Assembly: GCF_000767465.1 (NCBI RefSeq)
Contig: NZ_CP009291.1
Location: 1,629,501 to 1,693,500, forward strand
DNA length: 64,000 bases
Reading direction: 5' to 3'
DNA from: Novosphingobium pentaromativorans US6-1
GTDB lineage: Bacteria; Pseudomonadota; Alphaproteobacteria; Sphingomonadales; Sphingomonadaceae
In this document: positions 18,420 through 27,671 of the stretch, in pieces
Layout of the letters: every line of letters starts with the position of its first letter
Position numbering within the stretch: position 1 is the stretch's first letter
Program-made: the position numbers and the translations under genes
The notes under the pieces: model-generated
What the model saw: only the letters and a program-made list of their open reading frames with translations
Databases searched by the model: none
Told to the model about the DNA's origin: nothing

Positions 18420-19564
18420 CACGCAGAAAAACCTTCATCGCACTGGGCGCGGTGGCCATCGCAGCGATCCTAATCTGGATTATCTGGGGTAGCGCCGGAA
18501 ACGCACCCACCGACGCCCCGCCACCTTCACAGACCGCCTCTGCAAGCATTCCCTCGGAAATACGACTTACGGATGCGCAAATGCAGACGGCAGAGATCGC
18601 TCTTGCGACCGTCGAGGCAGGTGATGCCGGCGAACTGATCGTGCCGGGCACCGTTCGTGCCGCGCCCAGTGCGGTCGCGCGCCTTGATGCTCGTGCCAAC
18701 GGGGTCGTCGCTCGCATCCTGAAGACACTCGGCGATCCGGTCAGGCGCGGTGAAACGGTCGCCCTGCTCGAAAGCGCCGAGGCTGCAACGCTTGCTGAAC
18801 AGGTCGCATCAGCTGCCGCCCGAGCGCAGCAGGCGCGGGCTGCCTACGAGCGCGAAAAGCGCTTGTTCGAAGCGAACGTCACCGCGCGGCAGGACCTCGA
18901 AGCTGCACAAGCAGCGCTCTCCGTGGCGAGCGCGGAACTTACGCGCGCGCGTGCAGCAGTGCAGGCAGCCGGCGTTACACGCAATGGGCGCTCGATTGCG
19001 GTAACCTCGCCTGTCGGCGGCCGTGTGACCGCAGCGCCGGCGGTGCTCGGAAGCTATGTGACCGCCGGCACAGAACTGTTCCGTGTCGTTGATCCCTCAA
19101 GGCTCCAGATCGAAGCTGCACTTTCTCCCGCTGACGCTTCAAAGGTCGCGGTGGGAGACGTGGCCACGATCAGCCTTCCCGGCGGAGGACAGGTCGATGC
19201 AAGGGTTCGCTCGATCACCCCATCGGTGGATTTGCAGACTCGCGCGTCTACCGCTGTCCTTTCTCTAAGAAGTGCACCGCCAGGCCTGCAACCGGACAGC
19301 TTCGTGGAAGTCAGGCTGACGACCGAGGCCGCAAGCGGCAGCGTGCTCAGCGTGCCTGCGGACGCAGTGCAGGATTTGAATGGGCAATCGATCGTGTTCG
19401 TCAGAACCAACCGGGGTTTCCGTGTCGCCCCGGTCACGACCGGCCAGCGGTCTGCAGGCCGGGTCACAATACTTTCAGGAGTGACAAAAGGCCAGCAGAT
19501 TGCCTCGCGCAATGCCTTCCTCATCAAGGCGGAAATCGCGAAGCAGGGAGAGGGCGATGAGTGA
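18416..19564 (+). CDS. czcB: Heavy-metal efflux periplasmic adaptor (CzcB-like)
   Basis: A 382-residue membrane fusion protein: an N-terminal membrane anchor (IALGAVAIAAILIWIIWG), a lipoyl-like hairpin domain split by a coiled coil (LDARANGVVARILKTLGDPV ... VTSPVGGRVTAAPAVLGSYV), a beta-barrel and a membrane-proximal domain (VPADAVQDLNGQSIVFV). It links the inner-membrane pump to CzcC. It overlaps czcC by 4 nt and czcA by 8 nt, so the operon is translationally coupled. Confidence 0.88.
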   Translation: MTRRKTFIALGAVAIAAILIWIIWGSAGNAPTDAPPPSQTASASIPSEIRLTDAQMQTAEIALATVEAGDAGELIVPGTVRAAPSAVARLDARANGVVARILKTLGDPVRRGETVALLESAEAATLAEQVASAAARAQQARAAYEREKRLFEANVTARQDLEAAQAALSVASAELTRARAAVQAAGVTRNGRSIAVTSPVGGRVTAAPAVLGSYVTAGTELFRVVDPSRLQIEAALSPADASKVAVGDVATISLPGGGQVDARVRSITPSVDLQTRASTAVLSLRSAPPGLQPDSFVEVRLTTEAASGSVLSVPADAVQDLNGQSIVFVRTNRGFRVAPVTTGQRSAGRVTILSGVTKGQQIASRNAFLIKAEIAKQGEGDE

Positions 19565-22500
19565 GGGAAACACCGTGCCCGAGAAGAACCATGGCCCACT
19601 TGGGTCGGTTCTTGATCTCGCCGTTCGCTTCCGTTGGGCGGTCCTTGTCGCTGTCGCTCTTGTCGCGGCGCTGGGAGCCTACAATCTGACCAAATTGCCA
19701 ATCGATGCGGTGCCCGACATCACCAACAATCAGGTGCAGATCAACACAGTGGCACCGGCCCTCTCACCAGCGCAGGTGGAGAGCCAGGTCACCTTTCCAG
19801 TGGAGACAGGCCTTGCCGGTATTCCCGGGCTGGAAATGACGCGGTCCATTTCGCGCAATGGTTTCAGCCAGGTCACGGCAGTCTTCTCCGAAAGCACCGA
19901 TATCTACTTCGCCCGCACACAGATTGCCGAGCGTCTCAGCGAGATTGGGGGTTCGCTTCCTCTCGGCGCTGAACCAAGCATGGGACCACTCGCCACGGGC
20001 CTAGGCGAAGTGCTGATGTGGTCGGTGTCGTTCGAACCAAAGGGTCAGACCAATGACGGCGGCACTGGCTGGCAGCCGGATGGCTCGTTTCTCACCCCCG
20101 AAGGCGAACGGCTCGACTCGAAGCAAGCGCGATTTGCCTATCTCAGATCGGTCCAGGATTGGATCATCTCGCCTGCAATGCAGCAGGTCCCGGGCGTGGC
20201 GAGCGTGGATTCGATCGGTGGCTATGAAAAGCAATTCATTGTCCAACCCGAGCCCAATCGACTGATCGCGTATGGCCTTTCCTTTCAGGACCTGTCCGAT
20301 GCCCTCCAGAAAGCCAACGTCATCAAGGGAGCGAACTTCATAAATCGTGGCGGCGAAGCATTGCTGGTGCGGCAAGACGCCCGACTGGGAGGGGTCGAAG
20401 ATATCAGGAACGCGGTCGTGGCGACCCGTGAGAATGTGCCTGTCCGGGTTGCCGATGTGGCTACCGTGCGGATTGGCGGCAATCTGCGCACCGGCGGAGC
20501 GTCCCTAGATGGCGAAGAGGTCGTGATCGGCACTTTGCTGATGCGGATCGGTGAAAACAGCCGCACCGTGGCTGAAGCAGGCACGACGAAGCTAAAGGCC
20601 GTTGCGCAAACCCTGCCAGCGGGGGTCACGGTCGAGCCCGTCTATAACCGTTCCTCGCTTGTTGAAAAGACCATAGCGACAGTCGAAAAAAATCTCACCG
20701 AAGGCGCGCTGCTTGTCATCGTGGTGCTGTTTCTCCTGCTGGGGAATATTCGCGCCGCGCTGATCGCGGCCCTGGTGATTCCGATTTCCATGCTGATGGC
20801 AGCCATCGGCATGAATCGGCTGGGCGTGTCGGGCAACCTGATGAGCCTGGGCGCGCTTGATTTCGGTCTCATCGTCGATGGTGCGGTAATCATCGTGGAG
20901 AACGGCATCGCTCGCCTGGCGGCCAGACAGCATGATGAGGGCAGGCTTCTGACCCTCGGTGAACGCCTTGCTGAAACACGCAAGGCCGCGCAGGAAATGA
21001 TCAAGCCGACAGTATACGGTCAGGCGATCATCCTTCTGGTCTACGCGCCCTTGCTCACCTTCACCGGCGTGGAGGGAAAGACCTTTTCGCCAATGGCGAT
21101 AACCGTCATGCTCGCGCTGGCCTCGGCCTTCATCCTTTCCCTCACATTCGTTCCGGCAATGATAGCCTTGCTCCTGCGCGGTCGCCTCGCCGAACGAGAG
21201 GTTCGGGTCGTTCGGGCTGCGAAAAGCCGGTATGAACCGTGGCTCAAGGCAGCGCTGTCACGTCCGCGACGGGTGATTGGCGGCGGCGTGGCGGTATTCG
21301 CGGCGGCTGCTCTCCTCTTCGGAACGCTAGGCAGTGAATTCACACCTCAGCTCGACGAAGGCGACTTCGCGATCGAAGTAGTGCGGATTCCCTCCGTTTC
21401 GGTCGAGCAGGCCATGGTGATGCAGCGCCAGGTGGAAAAGGTGCTCGGCAAATTTCCGCAGGTCAGTCACGTATTCGCGCGAACCGGGCTCGGCGAAGCG
21501 GCAACCGACGCGATGTCACCCAATGCCTCCGACACCTATATCATTATGAAACCTCGTGACGAATGGCCGGATCCCTCGCTCGACAAGACCAAGCTGGTCT
21601 CCGAGATGGAAGAAGCGCTTGAGGTCCTGCTCGGCAATACGACTGAGTTCAGTCAGCCGATCCAACTGCGTTTCAACGAGCTGATTGCGGGCGTGAAGGG
21701 CGATGTCGCGGTCAAAATCTACGGGGAGGATCTGTCACGCCTAGGCTCGGCTGCTCAGAATGTCGCAGATGTCCTTCGAGCCGTATCCGGGGCGCAGGAT
21801 ATCAAGGTGCAGCAGATTAGCGGGTTCCCTACGCTGGACGTCACACTCGATCGTGCCCTCATTGCCAGGTATGGGCTCAACGCCGATGATGTCTCACAGA
21901 CGGTCGCCATCGCGCTCGGCGGCCAGGCTTCCGGCCTCGTTTTTCAAGGCGACCGTCGCTTCAATGTGGTCGTGCGACTGCCCGATCGTATCCGGAACGA
22001 TATCGATCAGCTGAGGGCATTACCTGTGCAATTGCCAGGCAGCACCATGACTGTCCCGCTCGGGGAACTTGCCAGCTTCACAGTCACCGAAGGACCCGCT
22101 GAAGTGCGGCGGGAGAACGGCCGACGGCTGGTGGTCATTTCTGCCAATGTGCGAGGCCGTGATCTGGGTTCCTTCGTTGCCGAAGCTCAGGCCAAGGTGG
22201 AAAATCAGGTTGCCTTGCCCCCAGGCGCGTCGATTTCGTGGGGCGGACAATTCGAGAATCTCCAAGCGGCGCAGGCGCGGCTCAAGCTGATCGTCCCCGT
22301 CTGCTTCGCGCTAATTCTCCTGCTGCTCTTCTGGGCGCTTGGCGGATGGATACCCGCTTTCGCGGTATTCAGCGCAATCCCCATGGCGCTTGCTGGAGGG
22401 GTGTTCGCATTGGCTGTCAGAGGAATACCATTCTCCATCTCGGCTGCGGTGGGCTTTATTGCCCTTTCCGGAGTAGCCGTCCTCAATGGTCTCGTGATGA

Positions 22501-22892
22501 TGACAGCTATTCGTCAGCGGCTCGACGAAGCTCTCCCGCTTGATCAAGCCATCGTCGAAGGTGCGCTGGCGCGCCTCAGGCCGGTGCTCATGACTGCGCT
22601 CGTGGCCTCACTCGGCTTCGTTCCAATGGCGCTGTCGACTGGAACAGGTGCAGAGGTGCAGCGACCTCTGGCGACCGTCGTCATCGGAGGATTGATCACT
22701 GCTACCGCGCTGACCCTGTTCGTGTTGCCCGCGATTGCTCGCCTCGTCCTCAACGAGCGAGACGAGGACGGGAGCGGTCCTTCAAGATGGCGCGAGCTCA
22801 TAGACTGGCTCATGAGGACAGTGAGGCGCGGAATTGGTTCTGAAAGGCGGCAGGCCTTCATGAATAGCGAAGCGATCAGGGAAACCGACTGA
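19557..22892 (+). CDS. czcA: Heavy-metal RND efflux pump (CzcA-like)
   Basis: The 1111-residue product has the full RND layout: a first membrane helix (VALVAALGAYNLTKLPIDAV), two large periplasmic loops, and helices 2-6 and 8-12. The helix-4 segment GALDFGLIVDGAVIIVEN carries the two aspartates (about Asp435, Asp441) that mark heavy-metal efflux RND pumps of the Czc type, as opposed to the Cus type. It exports divalent cations using the proton gradient. The ATG at 19557 lies inside the end of czcB. The periplasmic end of the frame runs into a CDF-like gene by 1-nt overlap. Confidence 0.92.
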   Translation: MSEGNTVPEKNHGPLGSVLDLAVRFRWAVLVAVALVAALGAYNLTKLPIDAVPDITNNQVQINTVAPALSPAQVESQVTFPVETGLAGIPGLEMTRSISRNGFSQVTAVFSESTDIYFARTQIAERLSEIGGSLPLGAEPSMGPLATGLGEVLMWSVSFEPKGQTNDGGTGWQPDGSFLTPEGERLDSKQARFAYLRSVQDWIISPAMQQVPGVASVDSIGGYEKQFIVQPEPNRLIAYGLSFQDLSDALQKANVIKGANFINRGGEALLVRQDARLGGVEDIRNAVVATRENVPVRVADVATVRIGGNLRTGGASLDGEEVVIGTLLMRIGENSRTVAEAGTTKLKAVAQTLPAGVTVEPVYNRSSLVEKTIATVEKNLTEGALLVIVVLFLLLGNIRAALIAALVIPISMLMAAIGMNRLGVSGNLMSLGALDFGLIVDGAVIIVENGIARLAARQHDEGRLLTLGERLAETRKAAQEMIKPTVYGQAIILLVYAPLLTFTGVEGKTFSPMAITVMLALASAFILSLTFVPAMIALLLRGRLAEREVRVVRAAKSRYEPWLKAALSRPRRVIGGGVAVFAAAALLFGTLGSEFTPQLDEGDFAIEVVRIPSVSVEQAMVMQRQVEKVLGKFPQVSHVFARTGLGEAATDAMSPNASDTYIIMKPRDEWPDPSLDKTKLVSEMEEALEVLLGNTTEFSQPIQLRFNELIAGVKGDVAVKIYGEDLSRLGSAAQNVADVLRAVSGAQDIKVQQISGFPTLDVTLDRALIARYGLNADDVSQTVAIALGGQASGLVFQGDRRFNVVVRLPDRIRNDIDQLRALPVQLPGSTMTVPLGELASFTVTEGPAEVRRENGRRLVVISANVRGRDLGSFVAEAQAKVENQVALPPGASISWGGQFENLQAAQARLKLIVPVCFALILLLLFWALGGWIPAFAVFSAIPMALAGGVFALAVRGIPFSISAAVGFIALSGVAVLNGLVMMTAIRQRLDEALPLDQAIVEGALARLRPVLMTALVASLGFVPMALSTGTGAEVQRPLATVVIGGLITATALTLFVLPAIARLVLNERDEDGSGPSRWRELIDWLMRTVRRGIGSERRQAFMNSEAIRETD

Positions 22893-23503
22893 TGGACAAG
22901 TCCGAAAACAGCAACCTGACCACTGATCTGCGTGCTGCAGTGCGCTTCGTCGCGATCGCGAACCTTGCCTATTTCGGTATCGAGTTTGCGGTCGCCTCGA
23001 CGATCGGATCGGTCTCGCTTTTCGCCGATAGCGTCGATTTTCTCGAAGACACTTCGATCAACCTGCTGATCCTGCTAGCGCTCGGATGGACGGCCGTAGC
23101 GAGAGCTCGGACAGGCAAATTTCTAGCGTTACTGATTCTGGTCCCCGGACTAGCAGCAGTCTGGACGGCTGTGGCGAAGTTCGGGGCACCGGTCACGCCG
23201 GATGCGAATCTTTTGACGATCACCGGCGCGGGTGCCCTGCTAGTAAATTTCGCATGCGCGATTCGCCTTGCTCGTCATCGCCATGGGAATGGAGGACTCA
23301 CCCGCGCAGCATTCCTATCAGCCCGCAACGATGTCCTGGCCAACATAGCCATTATCGCAGCCGGCATCGTCACGGCGATTACACTCTCCTTCTGGCCTGA
23401 TCTAATCGTTGGAATCGGTATCGCGTTACTGAATCTCGACGCTGCCAAAGAGGTCTGGGAGGCTTCGGATTCCGAGACCTCGGATCTCGAGGCCGAGGCT
23501 TGA
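22892..23503 (+). CDS. Short cation-diffusion-facilitator-like membrane protein
   Basis: A 203-residue protein of about six membrane segments resembling the membrane part of CDF transporters: FVAIANLAYFGIEFAVASTI, GSVSLFADSVDFLEDTSIN (in the place of the CDF metal-site helix) and FLSARNDVLANIAIIAAGI (in the place of the second metal-site helix). It lacks the usual C-terminal cytoplasmic domain and the His-rich loop, and ends in an acidic tail (SDSETSDLEAEA). The ATG overlaps the czcA stop by 1 nt, so it is the last gene of the czcCBA operon. It may be a cation exporter or accessory subunit. Confidence 0.75.
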   Translation: MDKSENSNLTTDLRAAVRFVAIANLAYFGIEFAVASTIGSVSLFADSVDFLEDTSINLLILLALGWTAVARARTGKFLALLILVPGLAAVWTAVAKFGAPVTPDANLLTITGAGALLVNFACAIRLARHRHGNGGLTRAAFLSARNDVLANIAIIAAGIVTAITLSFWPDLIVGIGIALLNLDAAKEVWEASDSETSDLEAEA

Positions 23504-23652
23504 ACGTGCCAAGTCCAGACGCCTGTCGCGAGGGCGCCAAAGACCTGCCCTGTGCTATGTTTGATGCCTTAAAGCGAAGGCGTCAGTCTCCCTCGCAACA
23601 CTGCGGTCAACTGTCGTTGACCGCCTGTCCTTCTATCCAATAGGTCGACGCC

Positions 23653-24615
23653 ATGCATCATGATCACACCCACCCCTCCGTCCATAAGCACGATTTTCTC
23701 GGATCGTCGCACGACAGTCACGCTCGCCGAACTCGATGGGTCGTTGCGCTGACCGCAGCTATGATGGTCCTTGAGATCGCCGCAGGGCTTTGGACTGGGT
23801 CAATGGCCTTGTTGGCGGACGGCATCCACATGGCAACGCATGCGGGCGCTCTGGGTGTGGCAGCCTTCGCATACTGGTTCGCGAAACGGCATGTCGGCAA
23901 TCCCCGCTTCACCTTCGGAACGGGGAAGGTCGGCGACCTCGCGGGGTTCGCGAGCGCCTTGCTTCTCGCGGTCTTCGCGATCGGTATTGCGGTCGAATCC
24001 TTTCAGCGTCTGCTCGCCCCGGCCAATATTGCCTATTCCGAGGCGATCTGGGTGGCTGTCCTCGGTTTGCTGGTCAACCTAGTCAGCGCATGGCTGCTAG
24101 GCGGAGATCATCATCACCATCATCATGGTCATGATCATTCGCACGATCGCGGCCACGCGCACTCGCATACCGACAACAATCTTCGTTCCGCTTACTTCCA
24201 CGTTCTCGCCGATGCATTGACCTCCGTCATGGCGATCGTCGCGCTACTCGCCGGCCGCTATTTGGGATGGGCCTGGATGGACGCTGCCATGGGTCTCGTC
24301 GGCGCGTTCGTTATCGCTCGGTGGTCTTGCTCGTTGATGCGCGATACGGCAAGTGTCCTCATCGACGCGGAAGCTGGCCCGGATCGTCTTGCGGAAGTTC
24401 GCGAAGCGATCGAGGACGGAGATGCGGTGGTGAACGATCTCCACGTTTGGCGGGTCGGCCCCGGGCACTATGCCGTCATCGTCTCGCTGGTTGCCGATCG
24501 TCCACTTGCGCCGCAAGAATATGCCGATCGGCTGGCAATCCATGAGGAATACGCACACGTGACCATCGAGGTGCACTCCTGTGAGGGCGCGCATCGGCTG
24601 CGACACGCGGCGTGA
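23653..24615 (+). CDS. dmeF: CDF-family Co/Ni/Zn exporter (DmeF-like)
   Basis: A 320-residue CDF transporter with a His-rich N-terminus (MHHDHTHPSVHKHDFLGSSH), six membrane segments, and a long His-rich cytoplasmic loop (GGDHHHHHHGHDHSHDRGHA). Metal-site motifs are ALLADGIHMATHAGAL (HxxxH/D) and YFHVLADALTSV (HxxxD). The start HDFLGSSHDSHARRTRWVV matches DmeF-type cobalt/nickel exporters. It exports metal from the cytoplasm by proton exchange. It stands 149 bp after the CDF-like gene with no dmeR-like gene visible, so its control is unclear. Confidence 0.85.
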   Translation: MHHDHTHPSVHKHDFLGSSHDSHARRTRWVVALTAAMMVLEIAAGLWTGSMALLADGIHMATHAGALGVAAFAYWFAKRHVGNPRFTFGTGKVGDLAGFASALLLAVFAIGIAVESFQRLLAPANIAYSEAIWVAVLGLLVNLVSAWLLGGDHHHHHHGHDHSHDRGHAHSHTDNNLRSAYFHVLADALTSVMAIVALLAGRYLGWAWMDAAMGLVGAFVIARWSCSLMRDTASVLIDAEAGPDRLAEVREAIEDGDAVVNDLHVWRVGPGHYAVIVSLVADRPLAPQEYADRLAIHEEYAHVTIEVHSCEGAHRLRHAA

Positions 24616-25234
24616 AGTGATGCTGCGGTCTACTGCTTCCAAGTCGCTCAGCTTTTGCGCTGCTTCCGCTTAGCTCTGCGAACGACGGCTTTTAGGACCC
24701 CATTATATTAGCGGGAATGACCGAAGATGGGGCGCGTTGCTGACCGTCTTCTTTACCCTTCGCGATCGGCAGGTTTTGGTTTGATGCGACATTCAAAGCT
24801 GCTGGTGTGAGCGACTGGGTCTGGTCGGATCCGGAATCTGCCCCGCAACATCAAAATGCCTGTTCAGCCATATCAGCGCCCCCACAGCCAACGTTCCAGA
24901 TCAGCCCCCTCGCCTCATATGAATCTTTGAAAAATTTGGGCTTGTCTCGATTCCGTCATCAGTCCATTCTGCAAATGTTCCCGTAAACAGAACGGGAATG
25001 GGGCGTGGAAACCCCTGCATACTTAGCTCGGCTCTCAGCTTTTGAGGCCGGGTGGCATGCGCGCATGTCCAGCCGGCTTGCCGGTAAAGGCGCATGCGCC
25101 TGTGTGTATGCCAGGTTTCCAACATCCGGCTTTGGCCGTCGCCCCGAGTGGACATAGGCGCGACGCATGGACCAGAGCTACGGACGGACAGAGTTTGAAC
25201 GTGACAATGCCAGCCTCACCGGGGCTGGAAGCTG
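24616..25234. other. 619 bp without a recognised gene
   Basis: Between the DmeF gene and the FecI-type sigma factor gene. Frames up to 85 codons exist (minus strand, 24901-25155) but have no ribosome site or recognisable domain. The promoter of the sigma factor gene should lie in its right part. Confidence 0.4.
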
Positions 25235-25795
25235 ATGCGCGCCGGGGGCAACCAGGAAGGTTCTGTCCGACTGCCCCGGCCCGATGAGCCTTTGAAAGAC
25301 TGCTGCGCTTTCGATGACATCTATCGCAGCGAGGCCCCTGCCCTCGTCCGTTTCCTTCGCTCGAAGCTCAAATCCCAGTGCGATGCCGAGGACCTTGCTC
25401 ATGAGGCCCTCGTTCGTTTCCTGCGCGCTGCCGACCAAACGCAAATCCAGACCCCGCAGGCCTACCTGCGACGCATAGCCACCAATCTCCTGATAGACCG
25501 GGCCGAACGCGGGACGACCAAAATCACCGACCGATCGGTGGAGCTTACCAATGCCAGGGAACTCGCTGCCCCTGACGATCAACACCGCGATCTGGTCGGA
25601 CGGGAGGAACTGGACCATTTCAATGAGGTATTACGCAAACTGAAGCCGCGAACGCTCAAGATTTTCCTGCTCAGCCGCGTCGAGGGGTACACCTACAAGC
25701 AGATCGCCCGTAAGCTCGGCATGACGGTATGGGGCGTCAAATGGCATATGCTTAGAGCAGTCGAACATGTTGACCGGCATCGGAGCGAGCGATGA
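25235..25795 (+). CDS. FecI-type ECF RNA polymerase sigma factor
   Basis: A 186-residue ECF sigma factor: region 2 (DIYRSEAPALVRFLRSKL, DAEDLAHEALVRFL, PQAYLRRIATNLLIDR) and region 4 (LRKLKPRTLKIFLLSRVEG, KQIARKLGMTVWGVKWHML). FecI-type factors switch on genes of TonB-dependent uptake in response to FecR signalling. The next gene, a FecR homologue starting in an ATGA overlap (25792), has been cut by an IS3 element, so its partner is lost. The original TonB receptor gene of this pair is not next to it. Confidence 0.88.
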   Translation: MRAGGNQEGSVRLPRPDEPLKDCCAFDDIYRSEAPALVRFLRSKLKSQCDAEDLAHEALVRFLRAADQTQIQTPQAYLRRIATNLLIDRAERGTTKITDRSVELTNARELAAPDDQHRDLVGREELDHFNEVLRKLKPRTLKIFLLSRVEGYTYKQIARKLGMTVWGVKWHMLRAVEHVDRHRSER

Positions 25796-26158
25796 GCATC
25801 GGGTCCTGGTTCTCTCGCACGCGCAGGATCGAGCGACAGGCGTCGCGCTGGGTCATGCTCATGATCGATGACCCGCACCGGTATGGACCGCGGGTAAAGC
25901 GATGGATGGAGCGCAGCCCGGAACACCGTGCCACCTACAGCCGCATCGTTGCAGGCCTTGGCCGCGCCGGTAACGCGGCCCGGATGTTGCCTGAACTGCA
26001 GGACGCAGCTGCCCCCCAATCGGCCACGGCCCCATGGCAGGCTCGAACACCTCTGGCTTTCGCAGCCCTTGCCGGACTGGCTGTTGTTGGTGTCGCAGCT
26101 TTCCAGCAGTTCAAAGCGACGGATCCCCGTCCTTCCGCGATAGTCGAAGCGGTCATCT
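25792..26158 (+). pseudogene. FecR-type anti-sigma factor, truncated by IS3 element
   Basis: About 122 codons of the N-terminus remain: MSIGSWFSRTRRIERQASRW, the family's N-terminal DUF4880-like helices (DDPHRYGPRVKRWMERSPEHRATYSRI) and the start of a membrane segment (FAALAGLAVVGVAAF). At 26159 the sequence runs into the IS3 terminal repeat and the frame picks up ~16 unrelated codons. The whole periplasmic FecR domain is missing. It overlaps the sigma factor gene by 4 nt. Confidence 0.85.
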
Positions 26159-26221
26159 TGACGTGGTGCTGGAAATCTGGACAGGGTGTTAAGCTCATCC
26201 CGACCTAAGGAATGGACGGGA

Positions 26222-26506
26222 ATGAAGAAGACGAGAAAGCGCTACAGCGCGGAATTCAAGGCGAAAGTTGCGATGGAGGCGATCCGTGGTGAACTGACGC
26301 TGGCGGAACTGGCTGCGAAGCACGGCGTCCACCATACGATGATCGGGGGATGGAAGCGTCAGGCGGTGGACGGGATGGCCAGCCTGTTCGACGGCGGTGA
26401 GCAGGCGTCGAAGACGGAGACCGAAGCGGAAATCGAGAAGCTGCATGCCAAGATCGGGCAATTGCTGGTGGAGCGGGATTTTTTGGCGAAAGCCTCCGGT
26501 CGATGA
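26222..26506 (+). CDS. IS3-family transposase OrfA
   Basis: A 94-residue helix-turn-helix protein (KRYSAEFKAKVAMEAIRGEL, LAELAAKHGVHHTMIGGWKR) with a C-terminal leucine-zipper-like region (AEIEKLHAKIGQLLVERDFL). It binds the IS ends and is the N-terminal part of the OrfAB transposase. The stop overlaps orfB by 4 nt (ATGA). Confidence 0.92.
   Translation: MKKTRKRYSAEFKAKVAMEAIRGELTLAELAAKHGVHHTMIGGWKRQAVDGMASLFDGGEQASKTETEAEIEKLHAKIGQLLVERDFLAKASGR
26479..26485 (+). promoter_or_regulatory. Slippery heptamer T TTT TTG for OrfA-OrfB frameshift
   Basis: In the OrfA frame the codons are GAT TTT TTG, so a -1 slip on T TTT TTG places the ribosome in the OrfB frame, which stays open through the overlap. 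This fits the programmed -1 frameshift by which IS3 elements make the OrfAB transposase. No downstream pseudoknot was modelled. Confidence 0.55.
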
Positions 26507-27393
26507 GCGCGGGCCAGAGGCGATTGCTGATCGAGCCTGCTCACCAGCGCCTGTCGATCGCGGCGCAGTGCCGCCTGCTGTCGATCAGCCGGTCTTCCTA
26601 TTATTATACGCCTGCGCCTCAGAGCGAGGAGACGCTGGCGCTGATGCGGGTAATCGACGAGACGTTCATGGACTGTCCGTGGTACGGCAGCCGGCAGATG
26701 GTGCGGCACCTGCAGCGGCTTGGTCATGCGGTGGGCCGCCGCCGGGTACGACGGCTGATGGCGCAGATGGGGCTGGCGGCGATCTACCAGCGCCCGCGCA
26801 CGAGCGATCCGCACCCGGAGCATCGGATTTATCCCTATCTGCTGCGGGACATGAAGATCGAGCGGCCCAATCAGGTGTGGTGTGCGGACGTGACATATCT
26901 ACCGATGCGCCGAGGCTTCCTCTATCTCGTTGCGATCATGGATTGGGCCACCCGCAAGGTGCTGGCCTGGCGATTGTCCAATACCATGGACGCGGCTTTT
27001 TGCGTCGAGGCTCTGGAGGATGCCATGGCCCGCTTTGGCAAGCCGGACATCTTCAACACCGATCAGGGCAGCCAGTTCACTTCGCAGGCCTTCACCGGCG
27101 TGCTGCGGGCGGCCGAAGTGAAAATCAGCATGGATGGCAAGGGGCGCTGGATGGACAACGTCTTCATCGAGCGCCTGTGGCGCTCGGTGAAGTACGAGTG
27201 CGTCTATCTGCACGCCTTCGAGACGGGTTCCGAACTGCGCGCAGGCCTGTCCCGCTGGTTCGCCTATTACAACCATCACCGGCCTCACTCACGCCTTGCA
27301 GGCAAAACCCCGGCAGAGGCATATGGGCAAATCGACGCTTCAGATCATGGGGGGCATGCCCCCCATGATCTGATCACCAGAATGGCGGCGTAA
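26503..27393 (+). CDS. IS3-family transposase OrfB (DDE integrase domain)
   Basis: A 296-residue retroviral-integrase-like transposase. The catalytic DDE residues are visible in WCADVTYLPM (Asp), NTDQGSQFTS (Asp) and ERLWRSVKYE (Glu). An HTH_21-like N-terminal part (SRSSYYYTPAP, GRRRVRRLMAQMGL) precedes the core. A 32-bp perfect palindrome lies in its last codons. The copy on the minus strand at 62202-63092 has the same translation. Confidence 0.93.
   Translation: MSAGQRRLLIEPAHQRLSIAAQCRLLSISRSSYYYTPAPQSEETLALMRVIDETFMDCPWYGSRQMVRHLQRLGHAVGRRRVRRLMAQMGLAAIYQRPRTSDPHPEHRIYPYLLRDMKIERPNQVWCADVTYLPMRRGFLYLVAIMDWATRKVLAWRLSNTMDAAFCVEALEDAMARFGKPDIFNTDQGSQFTSQAFTGVLRAAEVKISMDGKGRWMDNVFIERLWRSVKYECVYLHAFETGSELRAGLSRWFAYYNHHRPHSRLAGKTPAEAYGQIDASDHGGHAPHDLITRMAA
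27341..27372. repeat. 32-bp perfect palindrome inside the end of orfB
   Basis: The arms are CAGATCATGGGGGGCA and its reverse complement TGCCCCCCATGATCTG, without a spacer. It encodes SDHGGHAPHD near the OrfB C-terminus. The same palindrome is in the second IS3 copy (62227-62258 region). It may act as a transcription terminator or a block to transcription through the element. Confidence 0.8.
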
Positions 27394-27453
27394 ACAACAA
27401 CCGGATGAGCTTAACTTAGCCGCAAACCTGTACAGGAAGGCGGGACCACCTCA

Positions 27454-27671
27454 CTCTTCCCGATCGCACCGCATGGATTTTCCGGCAGTATCGTATCGAG
27501 GGGCAGTCTCAAAGGGACATCGCGCACGAGCTTGGCATCAGCTTGAGTGCAGTCGAAAAGCATTTGCAGCGTGCCTACAAAGCTGTTCTCTCCCTGCGAT
27601 CCCGGCTCGATACGACGGTCGTTTCGCTTGTCGACCGCAAAAAGGTCCCGCACTCAGGGAGGAATCCATGA
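27454..27671 (+). pseudogene. C-terminal fragment of a second FecI-type sigma factor
   Basis: Starting straight after the IS3 end, the frame reads LPDRTAWIFRQYRIEGQSQ, RDIAHELGISLSAVEKHLQR and AYKAVLSL, a sigma region 4 helix-turn-helix, and stops at 27671 in an ATGA overlap with the next fecR gene. The N-terminal region 2 is missing. It differs from the sigma factor at 25235, so it is the rest of a different sigma/anti-sigma pair. Confidence 0.85.

Larger units (their letters stand above)
26159..27453 (+). mobile_element. IS3-family insertion sequence, copy 1 (1295 bp)
   Basis: The ends were set by comparison with the inverted copy at 62142-63436, which matches it over the same length. Terminal repeats start TGACGTGGT (left) and, on the other strand, TGAGGTGGT (right), followed by a looser match ending ACAGG. 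A subterminal inverted repeat TTAAGCTCATCC lies at 26189-26200 and 27403-27414. Flanking triplets differ (TCT left, CTC right), so this copy lacks a target duplication. The left neighbour is a cut fecR and the right neighbour the tail of a different fecI gene, so the copy probably marks a rearrangement. Confidence 0.92.

Noticed and set aside
24901..25155. 85-codon minus-strand frame before the sigma factor gene
   Set aside because: There is no ribosome site, no domain, and the composition is mixed; it is more likely promoter-side noncoding DNA.
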